64,000 bases of DNA from Lachnospiraceae bacterium (GTDB taxonomy: Bacteria; Bacillota; Clostridia; Lachnospirales; Lachnospiraceae): assembly GCA_910575775.1 (NCBI GenBank), contig CAJTEY010000001.1:62001-126000 (forward strand), written 5' to 3'. Shown in pieces: positions 9,617 through 18,135 of the stretch. How positions within the stretch are numbered: the stretch's first letter is position 1; every line of letters starts with the position of its first letter. Below the pieces are notes generated by a model. It did no database searches. It was not told where the DNA came from and worked only from the letters and a program-made list of their open reading frames with translations. The translations under genes were made by a program, and so were the position numbers.

Positions 9617-9850
9617 TTATATACAGACGCAACTGTCAAAGTGACCCTTTTTTAATAGCAGCACCGCAATGCCTCCACTGCATTCGCTGTAAATATAGGA
9701 ATCACACTTTGACAAAACAAACATTTCTTTAATATAATTCAACGCAATCTCCCGTTTATTCTTTTGGTCAAAATATACCTCACGATCCTTCGGTTCATAC
9801 GGATACTTGCTGGCGCCGCAAATCTTTCCCTCTCTATATAAAATATTTTT
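9617..9850 (-). pseudogene. Decayed gene end (C-terminal fragment, unknown glycan-locus protein)
   Basis: A 77-codon stretch free of stops, closed by a TAA at 9617-9619 and opened by an in-frame TAA at 9851. It has no start codon with a ribosome-binding site. The translation reads like a real C-terminus: KNKREIALNYIKEMFVLSKC, then SECSGGIAVLLLKKGHFDS, with a conserved-looking Cys-Ser-Gly-Gly turn. It resembles the last part of nucleotide-binding transferases found in glycan clusters, but I cannot name the family. It lies in the gap between the epimerase and thiamine-enzyme genes and is best read as a relic of a gene lost by deletion. Confidence 0.5.
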
Positions 9851-9925
9851 TTACCCGGAAAACGGCTCTGGAATTATCGGATAGTTCCCTCCAGTTCACA
9901 TGAAACGAATATTCCGTTTATCTCC

Positions 9926-10039
9926 TCATCCTGGGCTAAAAGCTTCTCCGTTTTTCAGTTTTTGTATGTCATTTGTCACGCTTTCCCATTGTTCGGTTTT
10001 GAAATTATATCGCTTAATTACACGCGCCGGGATCCCAAC
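9926..10039 (-). pseudogene. Remnant of a hexapeptide-repeat acyltransferase C-terminus
   Basis: Thirty-seven codons ending in TGA at 9926-9928. The first residues, VGIPARVIKRYN, match the usual exit from the left-handed beta-helix of sugar O- or N-acetyltransferases (G-x-PA-x-V-I-K). The following NFKTEQWESV tail fits a short C-terminal helix. Upstream in the same frame are stops (TAA and TAG), and no beta-helix coding sequence remains. Together with the fragment at 9617-9850 this shows that the 460-base gap is a graveyard of former glycan genes. Confidence 0.55.
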
Positions 10040-10056
10040 TTACACCTATTCCTGTT

Positions 10057-11106
10057 TCACAACGAATCCATCTCATCTATCACTTTTTGCAGCAACACAT
10101 AATTGCTGTAAAATGAAATCATCTTCTCCAATCCTTCCTCTATGCTTGTCGCCGGCTGTTTTGCTATAGACCCAATTCGTTCCATCCGTGCAGCCTGTAT
10201 CGTCTCTCTTCCATTTGGCGACAGACGCTCCGCTTCTATTTCCAGTCTACGCCCCGTCTTCTCCCCCAGCTTTTCCGCCAGCCCCAAGATCGAAATATCC
10301 GCATTTTTGCTGCCGACATTATATGCTTCCCCGTTTTCCCCCGCATATAGCACCGTGAATATTCCATATATCACATCCCTGATATAACTGAAATTCCTGA
10401 CGCCCTGCCCCGATCCGTTTATCTTAATCTTTTCCCCGATCATAGCCTGCCTGAACAGATCTGCAAACACATTGGGAGAGGCAAAATCCATTCCCGGCCC
10501 ATACACACTGAAAAGCCTCACAATGCTTCCACACAGCGACATCTGTTCCAGCCCGCACGCAAACATGTACTCAGATGCCCGCTTGCTTTCGGCATAACAC
10601 AGTTTCGCATTCATGGAATCATTTCCGCCCAGATGACATTCATCCGTAATGCCTTGAAGCAGCAAGTCCCCATAAACGCTGCATGTGCTGATCAGCAGAA
10701 TCTTTCTTACCTTCTTTTCCTGCGCAAAGCACAATATTTCTTTTGTTGCAAGCATATTGTCATGAAATACAGAGAATGAGTCATTATCAACTGTCTGTTT
10801 TCTTACCGCCGCGTGTATCAAATAATCTATATTTTCGTCAAAATGGTAAGGCTCTGTCATATCTTGCTCCATAATTTCGAAATACGATTCTTGAAGATAC
10901 GCCCGGTATATCTCCTCCGCCTTCTTTTTGTCTCTAACAGCCGCGATCACTTTTACCCGGGCTTTGTCATGTCTGCATATATGTAAAAGACTCAAAACAA
11001 TATAACGTCCAATAAACCCTGTCGCCCCCGTTACAAAATAAGTTCCGTCTTTCACCTCTATATCTTCCAATGCATTGCATGCCTGATTATCAAAAAAAGT
11101 GCTCAA
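10057..11106 (-). CDS. NAD-dependent epimerase/dehydratase (extended SDR)
   Basis: About 349 residues. The NAD-binding motif is TGATGFIGRYIV, the active-site serine lies in LISTCSVYGD, and the catalytic pair YAESK (Y-x3-K) is intact. Extended SDR enzymes of this type epimerise, dehydrate or reduce nucleotide sugars in the cytoplasm. The reading frame is open back to 11229, but the first part overlaps the FkbM gene by 100 bases. A TTG at 11106, 24 bases after the FkbM stop and preceded by GGGGG, is the best start. With CDP-dideoxyhexose genes nearby it may reduce or epimerise C-4 after branching, as YerF does; this is inference. Confidence 0.8.
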   Translation of the reverse strand: MSTFFDNQACNALEDIEVKDGTYFVTGATGFIGRYIVLSLLHICRHDKARVKVIAAVRDKKKAEEIYRAYLQESYFEIMEQDMTEPYHFDENIDYLIHAAVRKQTVDNDSFSVFHDNMLATKEILCFAQEKKVRKILLISTCSVYGDLLLQGITDECHLGGNDSMNAKLCYAESKRASEYMFACGLEQMSLCGSIVRLFSVYGPGMDFASPNVFADLFRQAMIGEKIKINGSGQGVRNFSYIRDVIYGIFTVLYAGENGEAYNVGSKNADISILGLAEKLGEKTGRRLEIEAERLSPNGRETIQAARMERIGSIAKQPATSIEEGLEKMISFYSNYVLLQKVIDEMDSL

Positions 11107-11129
11107 TATTTTATTCCCCCACCCATCCG

Positions 11130-12329
11130 CTAAAAGGCATAGTACGTAAAAGCCACATTTTTCATATAAGACCTCAAACTGATATGATAATCTTGTACAT
11201 ACTCCCTCATCAGCAGAGGCACTTCCCAAAAATCACTTGTTTTATGATATCCCATAATCCCCAGACGAGGCCTGCATTCTCTGATCGCGCGCTCCGCGCC
11301 CCGCAGTGCCGGAACCTCCGAACCCTCTATATTCATTTTGATATAGGTGGCACGCTCTTTGTCCAGAATATGGTCAATCGTTTCTGTCGGTACGGTCTGC
11401 GACCCCGTTTCTGCCTGAAAAGTCCCCGGACCGCCCAGCACATAAAAAGCCTCACCTTCTGTATGACTGTACACTGCCGTATTACTTATATGGATCCTTC
11501 TGCGTTCGTCCTCGGTAAGTTCTGCAATATACTGTTCCAGTCTGCCATAGTTTATCGGATCAGGCTCAATTCCGTAATATTTTTTAAACCGATGACCGTT
11601 ATACTGCAAAAACTCTTTCAGGCTGCTGCCCCCACAGGCGCCGCAGTCTACAAAAACCTCGTCCTTCAATCTGGGAAACAAATCATATTCAAAATACATC
11701 CCCTTTTCTGGATATACCGGTATCTCAACTTCATCCGTTATCAGCCTGAACTCCAGTATCTTTAAGAATACCTCTCTGGACTCGTCATCATGCATCATGT
11801 CATATGCCTTCCCGATCTTGTCCTGATTTTCCGTCATAAGATATACATCCGTACAGGCCGGCAGATTATATCGCCCCCCTTGAAACAGGGAATAACACCT
11901 TCTGAAATAGGTGTAATCTATAATATGTTTACAGCCGCACTCCCTCAGTCTTTTATGTACCCCCTGATGCCCGCCCGCAAGCAGTTCCTTTTTAAAATCT
12001 TTGCAGTAGCTCTTTCCGTCTGTATTAATCGTGACAATCACAAGAGCATGATCTCCAACCCGGTCCACAATCTCCGCAGGGGGGATAATTTCCAGAGCTT
12101 CACATGTATTCCCCCATTTTTCAGAGTCTCCGTCTGAAAAGCAAACCGGCTCTATACCCACATCCCTGAAATAATTCAGAAATGCGATCCCTGCGCTTCC
12201 CGCGCCATAGAGTACGATAGAATGCATGTATTCGCGCAGATCATTCCTCATATCATCAAGCGTTATTTCAATATTTTCCCGCTCCGTCCGATATCTGCGG
12301 AATATTTCACTCACCCTGTCCGCTGCCAT
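11130..12329 (-). CDS. FkbM-family methyltransferase with N-terminal Rossmann domain
   Basis: A 399-residue protein with the same layout as the one at 1648-2718. An N-terminal nucleotide-binding-like unit (IVLYGAGSAGIAFLNYF, then PVCFSDGDSEKWG) is followed by an FkbM methyltransferase with SAM loop FVDCGACGGSSLKEFL, acidic GIEPD and YIKMNIEGSEVPALRGAE. The C-terminus YHKTSDFWEVPLLM is close to YHKPNDLWEIPLMI of the other copy. It would O-methylate a glycan residue. It lies 6 bases after an epimerase gene. Confidence 0.8.
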   Translation of the reverse strand: MAADRVSEIFRRYRTERENIEITLDDMRNDLREYMHSIVLYGAGSAGIAFLNYFRDVGIEPVCFSDGDSEKWGNTCEALEIIPPAEIVDRVGDHALVIVTINTDGKSYCKDFKKELLAGGHQGVHKRLRECGCKHIIDYTYFRRCYSLFQGGRYNLPACTDVYLMTENQDKIGKAYDMMHDDESREVFLKILEFRLITDEVEIPVYPEKGMYFEYDLFPRLKDEVFVDCGACGGSSLKEFLQYNGHRFKKYYGIEPDPINYGRLEQYIAELTEDERRRIHISNTAVYSHTEGEAFYVLGGPGTFQAETGSQTVPTETIDHILDKERATYIKMNIEGSEVPALRGAERAIRECRPRLGIMGYHKTSDFWEVPLLMREYVQDYHISLRSYMKNVAFTYYAF

Positions 12330-12335
12330 ACCGTT

Positions 12336-13256
12336 TCACTCTCCTATCCGTTTCAACATTCTTTTTACCCCTGCTTCAAATGATATTTCTGGCTCAAATC
12401 CTGTGTCTTTTTTCAAATCAGTTATATCAAACCACTCTCTTTCTATCTCATAACCCGAAAATTTCCGGGTTGAAAATTCCAACGGATAATTCGGAGCAAC
12501 GATATCCCTCAATTTAAGAATGTACTCTTTCAACGGCATGGGATTCCCACTGGATAATACATACTGCGATTCCTGTCTGCCCAACTCGCCTATCAGGCAG
12601 TAAGCTCTTGCCGCGTCTTCTATATGCAGAAAATCATACAACTGTTCACCTGAGCTCAAAGGAAATGGCGTTCCTTCTTCCATATGATCTATCAGGGAGT
12701 TGATCAGTCTCGGATTCGTCTCCCCTTCTCCGTAAACATTCACGATAATGGGCCAGATAAATTCAACATCCTTATTCCGCGCAACTGCCCTGCACACAGT
12801 TTCTGACGCAAGCTGTGCCGCTCTGTAAAACTTATGCTTGTCTTCCGTATACAGCCTGCCTCTTTTTGTATATAATTCTGTCTGTGTAATACTGCCTGCT
12901 CCAACCACTTTTTTACATTGCATTTCAGAAGCAGCCATAACAGTGTCCGCCATCCACTTTACATTGTCCATCTGACATAAATAATCATCCAATGTTTCTC
13001 TGGTCAGTCCGTCCCACGCAAATTGGTAAAAGACATCAAATCCTTTCTTTTTCATTTTGTCTGGCAGACACCTAATCTCATCCAGATTGCACTCTATCAG
13101 TTCCGCATCCAGTCCCGCAAGTCTGAATGCTTCCCGGCTGTTTTTTACGTCAGTTCTGACAATCCCCGTCACTTCCGTGCCTTCCGCTATCAATCTGCGT
13201 GCAACCGCATTCCCAATAAATCCTGATATACCGCTTATTATTACTCTCTTCATCAT
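12336..13256 (-). CDS. NAD-dependent epimerase/dehydratase with Y-x3-Q in place of Y-x3-K
   Basis: A 306-residue extended SDR protein. The cofactor motif is ISGISGFIGNAVARRL (8-23). Where the catalytic Y-x3-K should be, the sequence reads FYRAAQLASE, so the lysine is replaced by Gln (codon CAG). The serine candidate is in VVGAGSITQTE. The rest of the fold, including VNVYGEGETNPRLINSLI and the DFLHIEDAARA segment, is well kept, so this is not a decaying gene. It may bind a nucleotide sugar with altered or lost redox activity. It is two bases after the stop-to-start junction with E1-beta, inside the CDP-sugar block. Confidence 0.75.
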   Translation of the reverse strand: MMKRVIISGISGFIGNAVARRLIAEGTEVTGIVRTDVKNSREAFRLAGLDAELIECNLDEIRCLPDKMKKKGFDVFYQFAWDGLTRETLDDYLCQMDNVKWMADTVMAASEMQCKKVVGAGSITQTELYTKRGRLYTEDKHKFYRAAQLASETVCRAVARNKDVEFIWPIIVNVYGEGETNPRLINSLIDHMEEGTPFPLSSGEQLYDFLHIEDAARAYCLIGELGRQESQYVLSSGNPMPLKEYILKLRDIVAPNYPLEFSTRKFSGYEIEREWFDITDLKKDTGFEPEISFEAGVKRMLKRIGE

Positions 13257-13258
13257 AA

Positions 13259-14233
13259 TTAAGAAACACTCCGCATACTTTTTTCAGCTTCTCTCACAAT
13301 ATCCGCAGCGTTGTTGTAATACGCTTCTTCCAACGTATACGCCGCAGGAGTCGGCACATCCGGCAATGAAACTCTCGCGACAGGCGCCTTTAATTCCCGA
13401 TACAGCCGCTCATATACCAGCGTACTGATCTCTGCTGATATACCGCCGGTTTTCCACCCGGTATCCGCAATCAGTAATCTTCCTGTTTTCTTTACCGACG
13501 TGATAATCATTTCTATATCTAACGGTTTTATTGTTCTCAAATCTAATATTTCCGCATCTATGCCTTTGCTTCTCAACGCCTCTTCTGCCCGCAGCGCCTC
13601 CAAGGCCATCGAGGAAATTCCTAAAATCGTGATATCTTTTCCCTGTTTCCTCACCACGCCTTTTCCAAATGGAATTGTATACATTTCCTCCGGCACACTC
13701 CCCACCTGATTATGAATCCTTCGATGATCCAAAAAGAGTACTGGATTATTGTCTGCGATTGCCTGCAGCAGCAGCCCTTTCACATCATAAGGCGTAGTCG
13801 GCATGATAATTTTGATTCCCGGCACATGCATAAACATTCCATGCAGTGCCTGCGAGTGCTGTGCAGCCGATCCCCATCCCTGGCCTGTCACAGCCCATAT
13901 CACAAGAGGGATCGGGCATATTCCTCCAGACATATAATTATATTTTGAGGCATGATTTACCAACTGATCCATCGCCAGCATTAAAAAATCCGGTCTGTTA
14001 TGACAGTACACGGGTCTCATTCCCCCCATTGCCGCTCCAACCGCCACACCTGTCACCCCTGTCTCCGCCAGCGGTGTATCAAATACACGGTCTTCCCCAA
14101 ACTCCTTGTAGAGACCTGTCGTCGCTCCAAACATTCCTACTTCATCGTTAATGCCCTGCCCCATGACAAACACCTTTTCATCCAGCCGCAGCGCCTGCGC
14201 CAGAGCGTTCCTGACTGCCTCCGTATATGTCAT
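13259..14233 (-). CDS. 2-oxoacid dehydrogenase-type E1 component, beta subunit
   Basis: A 324-residue E1-beta subunit (transketolase-like pyrimidine-binding plus C-terminal domain). MTYTEAVRNALAQAL is the usual family start. LAETGVTGVAVGAAMGG carries the catalytic region and the C-terminal domain begins near GKGVVRKQGKDITILG. The frame is open back to 14368, but that part overlaps the well-conserved C-terminus of E1-alpha. I take the ATG at 14233, with AAAGG seven bases upstream; 14278 is an alternative. With the alpha subunit it would decarboxylate a 2-oxoacid on ThDP. No E2 or E3 gene is present, so the two-carbon unit may go to a sugar. Confidence 0.85.
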   Translation of the reverse strand: MTYTEAVRNALAQALRLDEKVFVMGQGINDEVGMFGATTGLYKEFGEDRVFDTPLAETGVTGVAVGAAMGGMRPVYCHNRPDFLMLAMDQLVNHASKYNYMSGGICPIPLVIWAVTGQGWGSAAQHSQALHGMFMHVPGIKIIMPTTPYDVKGLLLQAIADNNPVLFLDHRRIHNQVGSVPEEMYTIPFGKGVVRKQGKDITILGISSMALEALRAEEALRSKGIDAEILDLRTIKPLDIEMIITSVKKTGRLLIADTGWKTGGISAEISTLVYERLYRELKAPVARVSLPDVPTPAAYTLEEAYYNNAADIVREAEKSMRSVS

Positions 14234-14309
14234 TTTCTGACCTTTGATATCCTTTAATATATGATCACTATCCAGCATTTCACCGCTGTCTACTCTCGTC
14301 CAAGGCACT

Positions 14310-15272
14310 TTAGCTCCACACTCCTTCACATAATGTACCGGCATCGGGGCATGCGCTTTCTTTTGCATATGAAAATGCTGCCTCTATTTCTTTTTGAATC
14401 TCATCTTCTATTCTTTCAATCTCCGCATTTTCCAACAGCCCTTCCGCCGAAAGTTTTCTTTCCAATTTCATAATAGGGCATTTTGCTTTCCATAAATCCA
14501 ATTCTTCTGTTGTCCTAAAGCGGTTATCCACTCCGTTACCTGTATTATGATGATTTCTGTATCTGTAGGTTTTACACTCCAAAAACCATGGCCCTTCACC
14601 GTTTCGGATGTGTTCTGTTATCTCACGTGTTTTTTCATAAACTGTCAGCACATCATTTCCGTCGACAGATGCGACAGGCAGGATCGTTTCAAATTTAGAA
14701 CCGATGTCTGCATTTGGTTCTCTGACACAAAAAGGTGTCGAAATGGAATACAAATTATTTTCACAGACAAACAGCACCGGCAGTCTGTTTATTTTCGCAT
14801 AACAGATACTTTCATATACCGATCCCTCTTCGGACGCTCCATCCCCAAAGAAAACCACCGAAATAGTATCCGTTTTTTTCATTTTCTGTGCCAAAGCATA
14901 TCCAACCGCAATCGATACGTTTCCTGCTACAATGGATGAGGTAAGCGCAACCCCATTTTCCCTGTCAATCAGATGCATGGAGCCGCCGCGTCCTCTGCAG
15001 CATCCGGTTTCCCTGTTGTGAAGCTCCGCCACCATCTTTTTCAGATCTCCGCCCTTTGCAAGATAGTGTCCATGGCTTCTGTGGTTACCGAATACCGTAT
15101 CCTGCCTGTGCAGATTCCCGCACACCCCCGCCGCAATTCCTTCCTGTCCGTCACATAAATGGATCGGCGTGCGCATTTCCCGCACTTCCCCGTTATAGTG
15201 ATCTGCTATGTAATTTTCTACCATCCTTATCCGTTTCATCGAATAGTATAGTTTTAACAACATATTTTCCAT
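14310..15272 (-). CDS. 2-oxoacid dehydrogenase-type E1 component, alpha subunit
   Basis: A 320-residue E1-alpha subunit with the ThDP/Mg motif FFGDGASEEGSVYES...VCENNLYS and the phosphorylation-loop-like stretch ETGCCRGRGGSMHL, which is the typical G-x-GGSMH signature. I start it at the ATG at 15272, two bases past the rfbG stop; a longer start at 15293 would overlap rfbG. The C-terminus AFSYAKESACPD is standard for the family. It pairs with the beta subunit just downstream. In this operon the pair sits between rfbG and an epimerase rather than beside E2/E3 genes, which argues for a role in sugar modification instead of central metabolism. Confidence 0.87.
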   Translation of the reverse strand: MENMLLKLYYSMKRIRMVENYIADHYNGEVREMRTPIHLCDGQEGIAAGVCGNLHRQDTVFGNHRSHGHYLAKGGDLKKMVAELHNRETGCCRGRGGSMHLIDRENGVALTSSIVAGNVSIAVGYALAQKMKKTDTISVVFFGDGASEEGSVYESICYAKINRLPVLFVCENNLYSISTPFCVREPNADIGSKFETILPVASVDGNDVLTVYEKTREITEHIRNGEGPWFLECKTYRYRNHHNTGNGVDNRFRTTEELDLWKAKCPIMKLERKLSAEGLLENAEIERIEDEIQKEIEAAFSYAKESACPDAGTLCEGVWS

Positions 15273-15274
15273 AC

Positions 15275-16369
15275 TTAATCCGCATCCTGACATAATTTAT
15301 CAAAGTATCTATGTACCAGCCTTCTGCTCAGTTCTTTTATGCTGACCGACTGTTTTTCTTTCCTGACAAAATCCGTGATCTCATACAGCATGTCTTCCAG
15401 GTCATATTTTGTCTTCCATCCAAGCATACGCCCCGCCTTTGAACTGTCTAATTTTAATACTTGCGTTTCCGCTGTCTTAGTTTCGCCAATAAATTCGTAC
15501 GCCGCATTCGGAAAAAACTTTGCCATGCATCCCACAAGCGTCTCTACGTTCTTAAATCCATCCGCACCAGGGCCAAAATTATATGCTCCGCTCAATTCAT
15601 TTTCCTTACCGCTGTTTTCATAAAGTTTCTGCGACAGCAGCAAATATCCCCAAACCACATCAAGCACATACTGCCATGGTCTGACTGCCTTTGGATTTCT
15701 CAGTACAGCTCTCTCTTCTTTCCTAAACTGCTCCAGTAAGTAGGGAACCAGTCTTGTTAAATTGTAATCCCCTATCCCTATGACATTGCTCGCCCTCGCC
15801 GTAGCTACAGACACATTTCCTTTCCCGTTTTCAAAAAAGAAACTCCGATAGCACTGGCTGATCAGTTCCTGACAGACTTTGCTTACTGAATACGGATCTG
15901 CACCTCCAAGTTCCGCTTCCTCCGTATAGGGAATGATCGATTCGATGTTGCGGTAACATTTATCACTGGTTACAATCAAAACACATTTTACAGACTCCAC
16001 CTTTCTGCTAATCTCCAGAACATTGATTACGCCATCTATATTTGTCTTTAAAATGTAGTCCGGCTTTTCATTACAGCCGTCCAGCGATGAATGGGACGCC
16101 AGATGAATGATAATTTCCGGCTGAAAATCGATAATCACCTTACTTAGCGCCACGTAATCCGATATATTGCCTTCCTTATGCCTTATAGCCGTCACTCCTG
16201 CTTTTTCATAAAAACAACCCGGCTCAAGTGGCAATGAATATCCGCATACATCCGCCCCCAGCTCTGTCAGCATAATACTCATCCACGTGCCCTTAAATCC
16301 AGTATGCCCTGTAACCAAGACTTTTCTATTTATCCAAAATTTTCTGGAATGATCTACCATAGTTTCCAT
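15275..16369 (-). CDS. rfbG: CDP-glucose 4,6-dehydratase
   Basis: A 364-residue NAD-dependent dehydratase that turns CDP-glucose into CDP-4-keto-6-deoxyglucose, the second step to 3,6-dideoxyhexoses. The segment VLVTGHTGFKGTWMSIML is the RfbG signature form of the cofactor motif. VTSDKCYRN and DPYSVSKVCQE give the active-site S and Y-x3-K. The ATG at 16369 overlaps the end of rfbF by 16 bases and has an AGGGAAA site. The open frame back to 16438 runs deeper into rfbF and is not needed. Confidence 0.93.
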   Translation of the reverse strand: METMVDHSRKFWINRKVLVTGHTGFKGTWMSIMLTELGADVCGYSLPLEPGCFYEKAGVTAIRHKEGNISDYVALSKVIIDFQPEIIIHLASHSSLDGCNEKPDYILKTNIDGVINVLEISRKVESVKCVLIVTSDKCYRNIESIIPYTEEAELGGADPYSVSKVCQELISQCYRSFFFENGKGNVSVATARASNVIGIGDYNLTRLVPYLLEQFRKEERAVLRNPKAVRPWQYVLDVVWGYLLLSQKLYENSGKENELSGAYNFGPGADGFKNVETLVGCMAKFFPNAAYEFIGETKTAETQVLKLDSSKAGRMLGWKTKYDLEDMLYEITDFVRKEKQSVSIKELSRRLVHRYFDKLCQDAD

Positions 16370-17139
16370 GGCGCTTTCCCTGTTTTCCACATCATATTCA
16401 GTGTGTCTCTGTCTCTCACCGTATCCATTGCATGCCAAAAGCCATGATGCCTGTATGCCCCCAGCATGCCGTCCTCTGCCAGCCGGCTCAAGGGCGTTTC
16501 TTCAAAAACCAGCTGCTCATCGTCATTTAGATAATCAAAAACTCCCCTGTTCAAAACCATAAATCCGGCGTTGATCCAGCCTCCGTCCCCGCCTTTTGGT
16601 TTTTCCATGAAATCAGTGACGGCACCATCATCCAATATTTTCAGTGCACCAAATTTTCCTGTTGGCTGTATCGCCGTCATCGTCGCTAATTTACCGCTCT
16701 CATAGTGATATGTAAGGAGTTCCTGTATATTTACATCAGACACACCGTCTCCATAGGTAAGCATAAAATTTTCATCTTCCCCGAGATAGCTCCTGATCCG
16801 ATTAATTCTGGACCCTGTCATGGCTTCTTTTCCGGTATCCACTAGTGTCACTCTCCACGGTTCCACTCTGTTGTTGTGAACAATCAGCTTATTGTTATCG
16901 TTAAAGTCAAAAGTCACATCAGACATATGTAAAAAATAATCCGCAAAAAATTCTTTGATCACATATCCCTTATATCCGCAGCATATGATAAATTCATTAA
17001 ACCCGTAAAAAGAATAAATTTTCATGATGTGCCATAAGATCGGCATATCTCCGATCTCTACCATGGGCTTTGGCTTTAAGTGGGACTCTTCACTTATTCT
17101 CGTACCTTTTCCGCCTGCTAAAATTGCAACTTTCATCAT
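16354..17139 (-). CDS. rfbF: Glucose-1-phosphate cytidylyltransferase
   Basis: A 261-residue nucleotidyltransferase that makes CDP-glucose from CTP and glucose-1-phosphate, the first step of the CDP-dideoxyhexose pathway. The N-terminus MKVAILAGGKGTRISEE with KPKPMVEIGDMPILWHIM is diagnostic. The segment LTYGDGVSDV carries the metal-binding aspartate. Two adjacent ATG codons are possible starts, at 17139 or 17136, behind GGAGATT. Length matches the RfbF family, and rfbG follows with a short overlap. Confidence 0.94.
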   Translation of the reverse strand: MMKVAILAGGKGTRISEESHLKPKPMVEIGDMPILWHIMKIYSFYGFNEFIICCGYKGYVIKEFFADYFLHMSDVTFDFNDNNKLIVHNNRVEPWRVTLVDTGKEAMTGSRINRIRSYLGEDENFMLTYGDGVSDVNIQELLTYHYESGKLATMTAIQPTGKFGALKILDDGAVTDFMEKPKGGDGGWINAGFMVLNRGVFDYLNDDEQLVFEETPLSRLAEDGMLGAYRHHGFWHAMDTVRDRDTLNMMWKTGKAPWKLW

Positions 17140-17148
17140 AATCTCCGA

Positions 17149-18129
17149 TTATTTATTCTCACTGTATGTCCAGCCGTATATATCGTAACAGTCCTTACAC
17201 AACGGCAGCGCCTCGTATCTTCTCTCCGCCAGAATCCGCCTCCAGCTTTTCTCCTTCTCACAATCCCAGCACTCTTTTAGAGTCATCTCCTTTATATTCC
17301 CCAACACCATAACTTCATCGTTGTCAGCGCAGCATGCACATATATTTCCGTTCCAGTGAAGTGTTAGTACATCAAAAATCTGATGGCAGCAATTGTAGCG
17401 TCTTAAGCATTCCTTCTGCTCCTGCTTTATGACTTTCATTTCATCTCTTCTGCCCGTGTCGCTGATCAGTTCCAGATCAATATATTCCAGCGTCGTGATG
17501 CCGATCTCAGTCTTATCGCAGATCGATTCGCACTGTTTCCGAAATGCGGCAATTTCTGCCTCTGTCTCCGTTAAAACAGAGGTTCCGATTGTAATGAACG
17601 GATATTGACGTTCTCCCCTGAGTTTATACAGCTTTTCGATTTTCCCAAGCAGCTCCTCAAAATCATCTCTGATGCGCAGCAGCTTATATCCGTCCCGCGA
17701 AACTTCCTGAAAAGAAAATTTAACAGAATCAATCCCTGTGTCTATCAGTTCTTCCATAAACTGATCGTTCATCATGCTTCCGTTGTTTGTCAGGTGACAG
17801 ACAATCCCCTTTTCCTTCGCCTTCATAACATATGTAAGGAAAGCCGGATGCAAGGTCGGTTCGCCCTGCCCGACAAACTTAATCGCCGTCTGGCTTTCCA
17901 TACCGGCAAGTTCATCAATCAGTTTCTGATAGATCTCCTCCGACATATATCCTCTGTCACGCTTTGCCTGCCCATTTCCGGTTTTGCACATAACGCATTG
18001 AAAGTTACAGTGGTTTGTTATCTCCAGTTCTATAATCCGCGGAAACTCCGGTAGTCTCTCCCACTTTTCTTTCGGGTTTCCTGTGTCTATCACATCATAA
18101 AAAGGCTTTAACGGATGTGTTTTTCCCAT
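17149..18129 (-). CDS. Radical SAM/SPASM domain protein
   Basis: A 326-residue radical SAM enzyme with CNFQCVMC (about 37-44) for the SAM cluster and a C-terminal set of Cys (HWNGNICACCADNDE and LCKDCYDIYG) typical of a SPASM domain. It is related in layout to the protein at 6736-7839, with the same KFVGQGEPTLHPAF/GWGEPTIHPNF segment. It lies between rfbH and rfbF, within the dideoxysugar block, so a radical modification of a sugar nucleotide or of a glycan-attached group is likely. Substrate unknown. Confidence 0.85.
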   Translation of the reverse strand: MGKTHPLKPFYDVIDTGNPKEKWERLPEFPRIIELEITNHCNFQCVMCKTGNGQAKRDRGYMSEEIYQKLIDELAGMESQTAIKFVGQGEPTLHPAFLTYVMKAKEKGIVCHLTNNGSMMNDQFMEELIDTGIDSVKFSFQEVSRDGYKLLRIRDDFEELLGKIEKLYKLRGERQYPFITIGTSVLTETEAEIAAFRKQCESICDKTEIGITTLEYIDLELISDTGRRDEMKVIKQEQKECLRRYNCCHQIFDVLTLHWNGNICACCADNDEVMVLGNIKEMTLKECWDCEKEKSWRRILAERRYEALPLCKDCYDIYGWTYSENK

Positions 18130-18135
18130 CTCCGG

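Noticed and set aside
9595-9639. Upstream TTG start for the thiamine enzyme
   Set aside because: The extra 15 residues have no family match and lack a ribosome-binding site, while the ATG at 9594 has GAGG at good distance.
14234-14368. N-terminal extension of E1-beta
   Set aside because: It overlaps the conserved C-terminus of E1-alpha. The family start MTYTEAV coincides with the ATG at 14233 and a good site.
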